64,000 nucleotides of DNA from Variovorax sp. WDL1 (GTDB lineage: Bacteria; Pseudomonadota; Gammaproteobacteria; Burkholderiales; Burkholderiaceae_C), in the NCBI RefSeq assembly GCF_001541225.1, contig NZ_LMTS01000030.1, forward strand, positions 1 through 64,000, in the 5' to 3' direction. A program made the translations under genes and the position numbers. Under the pieces are notes generated by a model. It saw only the letters and a list, made by a program, of their open reading frames with translations, had not been told where the DNA came from and searched no databases. Within the stretch, counting starts at the first letter, position 1. Every line of letters starts with the position of its first letter. Positions 1 through 7,836 of this stretch are shown here, piece after piece.

Positions 1-1
1 C

Positions 2-916
2 TCAAGCCAACAGGCCTCCTCGAAAGCCGGTGTGGTTCAAACTGACTTCCGGAAGTATTTCCTTGAGTTCGCCATCGAAGGTTTGAGAGGCATCAGCCTG
101 AATCACTGCCGTGACTTTCTGACCTCGGGTCAGCCGTAGCGCCTGGGCTTCCGGAACATCGGCCACGGCCCAGACCTTGTCGAGACCGGCGATGCGAAAC
201 AGCGTCATGCCGGGCGTGACGGCAACCCCTTCCCGGACGCCCAACTCGGCGACGACGCCATCGGTCGGGGCGCTGAGGGTGAAGCGTGCCTGCGCGGTTC
301 CTGTGCTTTCGCTCTGTCGGATGAGTTCCGCCGGAATTGACATCGCGCGCATCCGCTCACGCGCTGCCGCGATGAGGTCGGGTGCGACGCCGGCGCGCTG
401 GAGCGCAAGCAACTCGTTCTGCGGTCCGAGCCACTCCGGCGCGAAGATGGTTGCCAGGGCCTGGCCCTTGCGTACCCGCTCCATGGGGGCGCGCACCGCC
501 AGGCGTTCGACGTACCCAGCGACGCGCGACTGTACCGCCACGTTCAGCCGCTCGTCGAACTGCACGGAACCAATGGCGTCGAACGAGCTCGAGGCTTCGG
601 CACGACGTACCGCAGCGAAGCGGATGCCCAGGTTTTGCTGCACCGTCGGACTGACCTTGACTCCAGAATCGCTGGGAGCGCTGTCGGCATACATGGGCAC
701 GAGTTGCATGTCCATGAACGGCGACTTGCCCGGCTTGTCGAAGCGTGGGCCTGGAACCATCGGGTCGTGCCAGTAGAGAACCTTGCGGCCTTCGGTCGAA
801 GAGGCGGCATCGCTTCCCCCGGGATGCTGGCCGGTCTGAGGCCCGAGAAAGAAGCCCGCGCCAATCAGTAACGTAGCAGCTACGACAAGCAGTGTTGTTA
901 GGCGAGCGCGTTTCAT
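2..916 (-). CDS. cusB: CusB-type RND efflux periplasmic adaptor, C-terminally truncated
   Basis: Membrane-fusion adaptor that would bridge an inner-membrane RND pump (CusA type) and the TolC-type channel encoded just upstream, for export of copper, silver or similar cations. The 304-residue product has an N-terminal signal/anchor (about residues 5-25), a heavy-metal-binding segment (YWHDPMVPGPRF, then KSPFMDMQLVPMY) and the biotin-lipoyl-like and hairpin parts of the adaptor. Homology stops at ILPEVS. About 12 unrelated residues and a TGA at bases 2-4 follow, so the membrane-proximal C-terminal domain is missing; intact CusB proteins usually run to about 400 residues or more. The ATG overlaps the stop of the TolC gene (ATGA), indicating translational coupling. 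Family call is firm. Function is doubtful because of the truncation, and no cusA is seen here. Confidence 0.85.
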   Translation of the reverse strand: MKRARLTTLLVVAATLLIGAGFFLGPQTGQHPGGSDAASSTEGRKVLYWHDPMVPGPRFDKPGKSPFMDMQLVPMYADSAPSDSGVKVSPTVQQNLGIRFAAVRRAEASSSFDAIGSVQFDERLNVAVQSRVAGYVERLAVRAPMERVRKGQALATIFAPEWLGPQNELLALQRAGVAPDLIAAARERMRAMSIPAELIRQSESTGTAQARFTLSAPTDGVVAELGVREGVAVTPGMTLFRIAGLDKVWAVADVPEAQALRLTRGQKVTAVIQADASQTFDGELKEILPEVSLNHTGFRGGLLA

Positions 917-2145
917 TGGGCGGCTCCCGGAGCAAGAGGTTTGAATGCAAGCTGGGCTTGAGCTTTTGCGAGGTCGCGCTGAAGCGAAAGCAGCTTTCGT
1001 TGCGCATCCACCTCGGCGTGCCTCGCCTCGAAGAGGGTCAGTAGCGTGCCCTGGTTCGACCGATAGGCGGCGGTGGCTACCGCGGTCCGTTGTAAGGCAG
1101 GCGTCACGACTCCAGCGCTATACCGCTCGATGCGTTCACGCAAGCGTTTCGAGTCGCTGGCGAGCGCTCGATATTCGGCGGTGGCGGTGCGTGTAGCCTC
1201 TCCAAGCTCCGCCTCGGCTTTGTCAGCCAAGGCGAACTTTGCTGCGGTCTCCCGGTCCTGTCGTTCGGACGGGGCTACCTGAAGCGGGATGCTCACGCCG
1301 AAAGTCGCCATGTCCGAATAGCCCGTGCGTTGCCCGTATGAAACCTCCCAGGTCCAATTTGGCTTGCGTTCCGAGGCCGCGACGGCGGCCGCTCGGGTGG
1401 CCACATCGATGTCGAACTGCTTTGCCAGCACAGCTGGATGAGCTGCGACGTATGCCTGCTCCGTCGGCAACGGAAACGGGGCGACGGGGGCCAATTCGTC
1501 GGCGTCGGTGCCGACCCAACGCTGGAGCGCAACTTGCGCGGCACTTTGCAACTGACGAACTTCGGCCGACTCGTCCTCGGCCAATCCGCGCGCACCAGTT
1601 AGGGCGAGCGCTTCCTGGCTGCTTCCTGTTGACGAAGCCAGGCGGGCACGTGCCGCCTCGAACTCTTCGTGGGCGTGATGCTCCATCAGGGTCGTGAGCT
1701 TCAGCGCCTCGCCGGCGTAGTAGGCGTCGAGGTAGGCGAGCGCCGTGTTCAGCCGGGTTTCGGCTTCAGCACCGCGAGCCTGGACTCCCTCGCGCGCAAC
1801 CAGCGCGTTGGCAGAGGCTTGTCGGGCTGCTCGCTTCTCGCCAGACAGCCATTCCTGGCTGATGCCGATGCGCTTCATCGTCATTGGGTCGCGCGTGGTG
1901 CTGAAGCGGTCTGCCCCGGTTACCGGCAGGTTCTCGATGCCAGCGCGCAGCGTCGGGTCCGGAAGCTGGCCCGCAGCGCGGGCCGTCTCAGACGCGCTCG
2001 TCACGCCCGCGCGCACGGCGCGAGCCATATCGGAGCGCTTGACGGCAAGGTCAAGCGCCGTCTCGAGGGTAAGGGGGGCTGCCTCTACCAGGTAGGGAAG
2101 CAGTGTGGCTGCCAAAGCGGCGGCGCGCAACAGAAGGGATTGCAT
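913..2145 (-). CDS. TolC-family outer-membrane efflux channel (CusC-like)
   Basis: Outer-membrane factor of a heavy-metal RND efflux system, forming the exit duct through the periplasm and outer membrane. I choose the ATG at 2145 (410 aa) because it begins directly with a signal peptide (MQSLLLRAAALAATLLPYL, with AEA before the mature start), whereas the frame's first in-frame start (2205) adds 20 residues that do not look like an export signal. Long Ala/Glu/Arg-rich helices with regular heptads (about 40-200 and 250-400) are typical of OEP repeats. It overlaps the truncated cusB by 4 nt, and the two genes would be one transcript. Metal specificity is inferred from the neighbouring adaptor's metal-binding motif, not from this protein. 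Confidence 0.85.
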   Translation of the reverse strand: MQSLLLRAAALAATLLPYLVEAAPLTLETALDLAVKRSDMARAVRAGVTSASETARAAGQLPDPTLRAGIENLPVTGADRFSTTRDPMTMKRIGISQEWLSGEKRAARQASANALVAREGVQARGAEAETRLNTALAYLDAYYAGEALKLTTLMEHHAHEEFEAARARLASSTGSSQEALALTGARGLAEDESAEVRQLQSAAQVALQRWVGTDADELAPVAPFPLPTEQAYVAAHPAVLAKQFDIDVATRAAAVAASERKPNWTWEVSYGQRTGYSDMATFGVSIPLQVAPSERQDRETAAKFALADKAEAELGEATRTATAEYRALASDSKRLRERIERYSAGVVTPALQRTAVATAAYRSNQGTLLTLFEARHAEVDAQRKLLSLQRDLAKAQAQLAFKPLAPGAAQ

Positions 2146-2221
2146 GAAGACTCCGAAGACAAATGGGGCATCGGCTGGCGAGCGGTCGAGCCGCACCAGC
2201 GCCATTCAGTCGACGGAGATT

Positions 2222-2605
2222 TCAGACCCGGAGTCTGAGCGTGGAGAGGAATACCGGGTCAGGCGGGGGCCGAAGCTCCGGTGCCGCTGCGACTGGAAAC
2301 GCACCGGCAAGCTGTGCCTCAAGGAGAAGCGGCACGACCAGTACTTGCACGATGGCCGGCAGCGAGGGAGTCGCGAGCTTCACTGGCTCGAACGACAGAG
2401 ACATGTCGGCTGCGTGCTGGTGGCAAAGCACCGGCTGGACCGTATCCATGCCTTCGCAGGGTTCGCCAGCCACCATCATGTCCGCCATTGCGGTCATGTC
2501 CGCTTGGCCCGGGCAGACGTAGCTGGCCAGCGCCAGTTGTGAAAACAACAGCGAAAGGACGACAGCGAGGGCGGTCGCGCAGCGATGAATGCCTTTACGG
2601 AACAT
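2222..2605 (-). CDS. Small secreted protein associated with metal-efflux genes
   Basis: A 127-residue product with a clear signal peptide (FRKGIHRCATALAVVLSLL, cleavage near ALAS), then a Cys/His/Met-rich stretch (SYVCPGQADMTAMADMM, CEGMD, LCHQHAADMS) and a proline-rich C-terminus ending PPPDPVFLSTLRLRV. The Met/His/Cys content would suit periplasmic copper binding. Small proteins of this make-up occur directly upstream of cusCBA-type genes in Burkholderiales, but I cannot name a characterised family member; CopL-like proteins are the nearest idea. The ATG at 2605 is preceded by AAAGGT, whereas upstream in-frame codons lack an export signal. It lies 76 nt upstream of the TolC gene in the same direction and is probably the first gene of that operon. 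Confidence 0.6.
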   Translation of the reverse strand: MFRKGIHRCATALAVVLSLLFSQLALASYVCPGQADMTAMADMMVAGEPCEGMDTVQPVLCHQHAADMSLSFEPVKLATPSLPAIVQVLVVPLLLEAQLAGAFPVAAAPELRPPPDPVFLSTLRLRV

Positions 2606-2929
2606 ACCTTTGAGAGTGTAGGCGCATCCATCGGTACGGTGCAGGTTCTCGAACACCTCCCTCTGACACCTCCGAGTGCCGCCGCCCACCCGAGGCCAGG
2701 CAAAGAGGAGGAGGGCACGATCGCGCTTGCCCTTCAACGACTCATCACAGGTTTCCAAAACCGTCTCCAGCGGCTCCTTGGTCAGCGCGCGCCTGCTTGT
2801 GGGGCAAGGCGTTGCGCTTGGCGTAGGCTTTTCTTGTCTTTCTCAGCAGCGCGTTCACAGCCCGCTTCTACGCACGGATTGGGCTTGGGGGCTCCAAGGA
2901 CAAAGCGGTAGCGAGGTTGCTACCGCCGG

Positions 2930-3055
2930 GGAGCCGTCATCGGCCGGCGCGATCTCCAAAACCAAGGGTACGACCTCTTTTGTGTCGAAGTAGGGCGTCA
3001 GGTAGATGACGTCGGTGTTGGGCGTCAGCGTCTGGTTCCTCCAATCCAGCAGACG
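2930..3055 (-). pseudogene. Fragment of a DUF1254-family protein
   Basis: On the minus strand this stretch reads LLDWRNQTLTPNTDVIYLTP followed by YFDTKE, LVLEIAPADDGS and then unrelated sequence. The TPNTDxxY...D...VLEIPPADDGS pattern is the conserved N-terminal core of DUF1254 proteins (secreted or lipoprotein-like, function poorly known). No start codon, signal peptide or remainder of the roughly 400-residue family length is present on either side in any frame, so this is a relic. It sits in a 1.3-kb stretch with no intact gene between the metal-efflux operon and kfrA. Recognition rests on motif memory. Confidence 0.5.
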
Positions 3056-3986
3056 GGACCCGCAACTCGCTGGTTGTACTGCCGCTGGGCTTGGCGATCC
3101 CTGCGCGCGGTTCCTTGGGTGCCTGCGGTCATCGTCACCCAGACGTTGGTGGAGCTCGTGAGCGAGCTGGTCTCTATCAAGGCCATGCCGGCGTTAGGGC
3201 GCGGCAGGGCCACCAAGGTGGCGTGAGGTGAGCACGCTGGCGCCAGCTCGATCGGCCTGCTCAGTGCGCTTGGGAAGCACGGCGCCTGATGTCAAGCACA
3301 ACGGCGAGCAGCCAGCCACGACCAGCGTCACGACCAAAGGTTCGCCCCGTTGGCCCGGTCTCAGGGACATCCTGGAGCTTCAACGAGTCGTTCATGAGCC
3401 GAAGCAGCCCACCACGCCTCCTGAGCCGACCCGCGAGACCGCCGACTTCCAAAGCGTTCGCGAACATTGCTCTGCAGCATGGCGACAAGACTTGGTGCGC
3501 CAACTCAGGAAGCCGTGGAGCGAGCATGAAGACGCGAACATTTTTGCGCAAAAACGACGAACTGATTCTGCACATGGACGGGGGGCCAAGCAGGCAAGAG
3601 CCATACCCCATTATTCATTTTACATAACCCGCATTGTATCCGCTAGGTCGTTGATTTATAACGACTTTCTCGGTTTGTTCTGAGCGGCGACCGGCCTAGT
3701 TTTGAGGCTCGAATCGTACTCCGGCGACGACGCGAGCATTTTCAAAACGGCCCCGTTAGCCCCCAGCAGATCCGCTTGGCTTATTCAAGAACATGCGCGC
3801 GTTACGCCCAGACGGCGACTTGCGCCGGGGGCGATCGAGGAGGCCCACCCATCGATGCCAAGCAGGATGCCCCCCGGCCGTGCGCTTGCCGAACGACGCA
3901 AAGGAATTGCCTGAGCTTTGTCAAACGAATTACTAGAACCACATCCAATCCTGATTCTTGAGGAGCTGTTGGCTTCATGGTTTCAT
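3056..3986. other. Region without a recognisable gene
   Basis: Open frames of 60-150 codons occur on both strands but none has a convincing start, composition or family resemblance, and they overlap one another. The only notable items are a short GC palindrome GTTCGCGAAC at 3456-3465, repeated in extended form near 52065, and a shift to lower GC beyond about 3610 where the kfrA control region begins. The stretch looks like decayed or rearranged DNA between the metal-resistance genes and the kfrA locus. Confidence 0.4.
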
Positions 3987-4054
3987 ATGTATGACGTATG
4001 ATTTGCTACATCATACATCGATAAGTCCCGATAACGTTTTATTATCGCAAGTAA
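3987..4054 (+). promoter_or_regulatory. Inverted-repeat cluster upstream of the first kfrA-like gene
   Basis: AT-rich control region. ATGTATGA (3987-3994) and TCATACAT (4011-4018) form a perfect 8-bp inverted repeat with a 16-nt spacer. CGATAA occurs at 4019-4024 and 4029-4034, and the second copy pairs with TTATCG at 4042-4047 (7-nt spacer). The block TTTATTATCGCAAGTAA at 4038-4054 recurs, with one mismatch, upstream of the second kfrA-like gene. KfrA-type proteins are known to bind their own promoter regions, so these are candidate operators; that role is inferred. Confidence 0.5.
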
Positions 4055-4076
4055 TGACAAGCGCAAGGAGCAGGGT

Positions 4077-5204
4077 ATGGATCCAAGAAGTTCGATCGCC
4101 CCCATCCACCCGATCCGCAGCGGCCGCGGCATCCAGGAAGCGCAGGTCTGGGAAGCCGCCGATTCGCTGCTCCAGGAAGGCCTGCGGCCGACGATCGAAC
4201 GCGTGCGCCAGAAAATCGGCAGCGGCTCACCGAACACCGTCAGCCCGATGCTCGAGCGCTGGTTCGCCACGCTCGGCCAGCGCCTGGGCGGCCGCGGCGC
4301 CCGCTTGACCGATTCAGGCAATCCGAGCGCCGCGACCCATGGCAACGCACATCAGCTTCCCCTGACCATCCTCCAGGCCGCCGAGCAGCTCTGGGACGTC
4401 GCCCGGCGCGAAGCCGACCAAGTGCAGATCCAGATGAGCGAGTCAACGCGACGCGAACTCGAGTTGCAGCGCACGACCCTGGCGCAGCAGGAAGCCGAGC
4501 TCCTGAAGCGCGAGGTCTCATTCGAGCAGGCCCACGTCGCCCTCGACGAGGCCCTCGCCTCTTCGCGCCAGGCGGTCACCGCCATGGAGGCTCAGATGCG
4601 CTCGCAGCAGCAGGAAGCCGCTCGCCTGCTTAGCGCATCGGAAGCCGAGCTGCGACGCCTGCGCAAGGGGCTCGAGGAAGCCCTCGCAGGGAAGGAGGCG
4701 TTTCGCGAGAAGGCGGCGATGGAGCTGGCCGTGGCGCGACGCGACGCGCGGGAGGCCGAGGAACGTCATCTGGCGCACGAGCGTCGCCTACTCTCCGACA
4801 TCGATCGCGAGCGCATGGCCGCGCGCCAGGCCAGCGCCGAACTCGCCAAAGAGCAAAAGGCCCACGCTGCCCATGTCGAGTCGGCGCACGCTGCTTCGAC
4901 CGCGGCGCAGCAGGCGCTGCACAAAGCGACGGCGTCCCACAATACTGCCGTGGCCGCTTGGTCGTCGCGACTTCAGGAGGCACAGGTCGAGCTTGCGACC
5001 TTGAGAGAGCGTGCCGCGAGTACGGAGCTGAGAGCCACCGACCTCGGCGCGCTGCTCGAGCGCCTACAGGCACAGTCGGAGCACGAGATCGCGGCGCTGC
5101 AAGACAGCCATGCGGCGACCAAGGCCGCACTGCGTCGACTGGAGTCGCAGCGTGCGGGCGGCGAGAGGTCTGCAACGGGCCGCAGCAAAGGAACGCCCAA
5201 GTAG
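4077..5204 (+). CDS. kfrA: KfrA-like plasmid DNA-binding coiled-coil protein (copy 1)
   Basis: A 375-residue protein with a compact N-terminal DNA-binding region (about residues 15-75, including RPTIERVRQKIGSGSPNTV) followed by an almost uninterrupted Ala/Glu/Gln/Arg coiled coil to about residue 360. This is the architecture of KfrA, a plasmid-borne, nucleoid-associated, autoregulated protein that contributes to stable maintenance of IncP-type and other plasmids. The start is supported by AAGGAG six bases upstream of ATG. A close paralogue in the same orientation lies at 31453-32562, with conserved DNA-binding region and first coil and more variable C-terminus. No partition or replication gene is adjacent. 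The family call is firm; its role on this replicon is inferred. Confidence 0.85.
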   Translation: MDPRSSIAPIHPIRSGRGIQEAQVWEAADSLLQEGLRPTIERVRQKIGSGSPNTVSPMLERWFATLGQRLGGRGARLTDSGNPSAATHGNAHQLPLTILQAAEQLWDVARREADQVQIQMSESTRRELELQRTTLAQQEAELLKREVSFEQAHVALDEALASSRQAVTAMEAQMRSQQQEAARLLSASEAELRRLRKGLEEALAGKEAFREKAAMELAVARRDAREAEERHLAHERRLLSDIDRERMAARQASAELAKEQKAHAAHVESAHAASTAAQQALHKATASHNTAVAAWSSRLQEAQVELATLRERAASTELRATDLGALLERLQAQSEHEIAALQDSHAATKAALRRLESQRAGGERSATGRSKGTPK

Positions 5205-5309
5205 CTTCGACGACAAGGCGTGTTGGTGGGCGGACCGTCGCATTGGGGTTGCGGCGAAGCGGCGAGCCGCAGCAGGAGGCCGCGGTGCGCTGAGCGCGCG
5301 GCGCCGCCC

Positions 5310-5320
5310 AGGCGGCCCCG
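5310..5320 (+). repeat. 11-bp direct repeat at the left edge of the cargo region
   Basis: AGGCGGCCCCG occurs here and at 31090-31100, just inside the two kfrA-like genes, so the pair flanks the 25.8-kb catabolic region. The following 20 bases are also alike (CCTCAACCCAGGCT here, CCTAAGCTTGGGCT at the other end). The sequence is GC-rich, so chance cannot be excluded. Confidence 0.3.
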
Positions 5321-5322
5321 CC

Positions 5323-5545
5323 TCAACCCAGGCTCAACGCCCCCAGGGCGGTGCCCGCGATGACCGCCACGAGGCCGACCGCGTGCCACACCGACAGGCC
5401 CTCGCCGAGCAGCAGGGCCGCGAAGCCGACGCCGAACACCGGCCCCAATAAAACCACAGCGAGACCCTCGCGACCCGATCTTCGCGATCGCATGGATCAA
5501 GGCTAGGTTGCCGAAGGCAGTCGCGACCAGGGTGGAGAACAGCAA
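5323..5545 (-). pseudogene. C-terminal remnant of an EamA/DMT permease with a frameshift
   Basis: The minus strand encodes the last two helices of a drug/metabolite transporter: LFSTLVATAFGNLALIHAIA and KIGS in one frame, then after a one-base shift near 5465 VVLLGPVFGVGFAALLLGEG, LSVWHAVGLVAVIAGTALG and a TGA at 5323-5325. No N-terminal half is present; upstream the frame runs into the end of the ene-reductase gene. Both truncation and frameshift make it non-functional. A full-length but different DMT permease is encoded at 13009-13890. The remnant sits between kfrA copy 1 and the cargo operon, so it may mark the original junction. Confidence 0.7.
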
Positions 5546-5575
5546 GAACGCAGCGATGCAGCCTCCCGACGAGGC

Positions 5576-6667
5576 TCAGGTTGCCGTCGGGTAGTCGGTG
5601 TAGCCCTTGGCTCCGCCAAGATACCAGGTCGCCATGTCATCCGGCGCTAGCGCCAGCTTTCGGGCCATGCGGGCAGGAAGGTCCGGATTTGAGATAAAGG
5701 GCCTACCGAATGAAATGGCGTCAGCCAGTCCGGCATCGAGTGCAGCCTGGGCCTTGAGCGCGTCGAAGTCGGAATTCAACACAAACTTCCCATCGAACGC
5801 CCGGCGCATTGCTGGGCCGATGGGTGGCCGCTCGGCTTGTCCATTGGTCCCCGAAAAGCCAGGCTCACGGATCTCGATGAATGCGATCCCCAATGCTGAC
5901 ATTTCAATCGATGCAGCTTCGAATAAGGCCGTCGGGTTACTGTCATTAACGCCTTTTCGTGCTTCATTGGGCGACAGGCGCACCGCCGTGCGCTGCGCCC
6001 CTACAGCGTCGAGGACCGCAGCCACGACCTCGCGTAGGAACCTGACGCGGTTGCTGATCGATCCACCATACTCGTCGTCGCGCAGGTTCACGCTGTCGCG
6101 CAGAAACTGGTCTATCAAGTAGCCGTTAGCCGCATGCACCTGCACCCCATCGAAATCGGCCGCGGCCGCATTCAACGCAGCGGCCCGATAGTCATCGACG
6201 ATGCGCTGGATCTCGGCGCGCGCAAGTGATCGCGCCTCAACGGCCGGCTGTTTTCCGTTGTAGGTGTAGACGTCCTCGGGCGACGTGGTGGCGGAAGAAG
6301 ACACTGGCTGCCCACGGCCGGGAAGACTGGGATGGACGACCCGCCCCATGTGCCACAGCTGACAAAAGATCTTGCCGCCCTGCTCGCGCACCGCGGCGGT
6401 GATAGGCTTCCAGGCCTCGATCTGTGCCTGGTTCCATATTCCCGGTGCATAGGGCCAGCCCAGGCCTTCGGCAGAGATTCCAGTTGCCTCGGACAGGATC
6501 AGGCCGGCGCCAGCACGCTGTGCGTAGTATTCGACCATCATGTCTGTCGGCACATGATCAGCGGTGGAGCGCGCCCTGGTCATTGGCGACATCAGAATCC
6601 GGTTTGACATTTCGGTCGCGCCGAGGCGGACGGGGTCGAACAATGTAGGCACGGGTTCTGGGCTCAC
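5576..6667 (-). CDS. Old Yellow Enzyme family NAD(P)H:flavin oxidoreductase (ene-reductase)
   Basis: FMN-dependent reductase of activated C=C bonds in enones, also known to act on nitro compounds. The 363 residues cover the whole TIM barrel, from the N-terminal TLFDPVRLGATEMSNRILMS to the FMN-phosphate part ISFGRPFISNPDL near 325. The substrate-carbonyl pair is H178 and N181 in VHAANGYLIDQF, the His/Asn arrangement of yeast OYE1. QLWHMGRVVHPS follows the NemA/XenB type. Start is GTG at 6667. It lies 130 nt downstream of an SDR gene in the same direction, and a LysR gene diverges from that pair, so a regulated two-gene unit is likely. In context it would reduce a cyclic enone before the Baeyer-Villiger step; that substrate is inferred. 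Confidence 0.9.
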   Translation of the reverse strand: MSPEPVPTLFDPVRLGATEMSNRILMSPMTRARSTADHVPTDMMVEYYAQRAGAGLILSEATGISAEGLGWPYAPGIWNQAQIEAWKPITAAVREQGGKIFCQLWHMGRVVHPSLPGRGQPVSSSATTSPEDVYTYNGKQPAVEARSLARAEIQRIVDDYRAAALNAAAADFDGVQVHAANGYLIDQFLRDSVNLRDDEYGGSISNRVRFLREVVAAVLDAVGAQRTAVRLSPNEARKGVNDSNPTALFEAASIEMSALGIAFIEIREPGFSGTNGQAERPPIGPAMRRAFDGKFVLNSDFDALKAQAALDAGLADAISFGRPFISNPDLPARMARKLALAPDDMATWYLGGAKGYTDYPTAT

Positions 6668-6797
6668 TTACGTTGGAAGATGGAAACTGAAAAACTCGCT
6701 TGCGACAACGCCTCAGTCAACGCTGGATGAGGCGCGGGACGCAAGCTCAGCAACAAGCGCGGGAGTTGTGCACTAGGTCCAAAGACGGCGACTAGGG

Positions 6798-7583
6798 TCA
6801 GCTCGGGACCTGGCCGCCGTCCACGTTGTAGCACTGCCCGGTGATATTTCGCGCGCCCGTGGAGGCCAGAAACACCGCCATCGCAGCAATGTCCTCCGCA
6901 GAATTCGCGCGGCCGATGGGTATGCGTTTTTGCGCTTCGCTGACCATTTGCTCCAGCGTGACCCCACTCTCCCGGGCCGCGAGCTCATACACGCTGGTCG
7001 CAAGTTCGGTCAGGGTGGCGCCGGGGCAAATGGAGTTAACGTTGATGTTGTGGCGACCCAACTGCTGCGAGGCCGTCTTGGTCAGGGCAATGACGGCTCC
7101 TTTGCTTGCAGCATAGATCGCGTTGGACGCGCCTGAATAGCCACGACCGGCGATCGAGGCAATGTTGATGACACGACCGCCATCGCCTTGGCGGATCATT
7201 TCACGGGCCGCCGCCTGGATGCAGAAGAACACACCCTTGGCGTTCACGCGGTGGGTCTTGTCCCAGTCTTCCTCGTTGAGATCCATGATGTAGGCTGGCC
7301 GAGTTACGCCTGCATTGTTGACAATGATGTCCACGCGGCCAAACTCGGCAACCGTGCGCGAGACCATGTCGTTGATGCTTGCGACATCGCCGCAGTCTGC
7401 ACGGATGCCCACCGCGCGCGCACCCAAGGCGACTGCCTTTTCGGCCGTCCGCCGGGCCCATGCCTGATCAATGTCGCTGATCGCCAGATCAGCGCCTTCG
7501 GCGGCATAGGCGATGGCGATTGCTTCACCGATACCCGACCCAGCGCCGGTGACGAGCGCGACCTTGCCTTTCAAAGTCTCCAT
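6798..7583 (-). CDS. Short-chain dehydrogenase/reductase (SDR) 1
   Basis: Classical NAD(P)(H)-dependent SDR of 261 residues: cofactor loop GAGSGIG (13-19), NNAG (89-92), catalytic Ser143, Tyr157 and Lys161 (YAASK), and the C-terminal cofactor-proximal GQCYNVDGG. Asp38 in ISDIDQ after strand 2 suggests NAD preference. I start it at the ATG at 7583, preceded by AAGGAA, rather than the ATG 14 codons upstream. It shares a transcript direction with the downstream ene-reductase and is divergent from the LysR gene at 7837. Likely job: oxidation of a secondary alcohol to the ketone or enone used by the reductase (inferred). Its exact substrate cannot be read from sequence. Confidence 0.85.
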   Translation of the reverse strand: METLKGKVALVTGAGSGIGEAIAIAYAAEGADLAISDIDQAWARRTAEKAVALGARAVGIRADCGDVASINDMVSRTVAEFGRVDIIVNNAGVTRPAYIMDLNEEDWDKTHRVNAKGVFFCIQAAAREMIRQGDGGRVINIASIAGRGYSGASNAIYAASKGAVIALTKTASQQLGRHNINVNSICPGATLTELATSVYELAARESGVTLEQMVSEAQKRIPIGRANSAEDIAAMAVFLASTGARNITGQCYNVDGGQVPS

Positions 7584-7702
7584 TCCAGTTCCTTTTTTAT
7601 GAGGCGTCGAGACGGTTAGAGCCATTCACAAAGTGTTCTCACTGATCGAAGTGCAGTTTAGGTGCGGGTGCCATCAGTGCCGACGCTTTAATCGCCAGCT
7701 CC

Positions 7703-7717
7703 ATAGCATGAGGCTAT
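7703..7717 (+). promoter_or_regulatory. Candidate LysR-type operator in the SDR1/LysR intergenic region
   Basis: ATAGCATGAGGCTAT is a perfect ATAGC-N5-GCTAT dyad with the T-N11-A spacing typical of LysR-type regulator sites. It lies between the divergent SDR1 (start 7583) and LysR (start 7837) genes, where such a regulator would control both promoters. Assignment is by pattern only. Confidence 0.4.
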
Positions 7718-7836
7718 ATGGGCAGCTCGGGCGAGGCAGGATGCACGTAGTGCTCCTTCCCGCGCACCGAAACCATGCCGGCGACCCTATCGTTAGCCCT
7801 AAGCGCGCTGGCCACACTCGAAGTTAGCCTCAGGCA

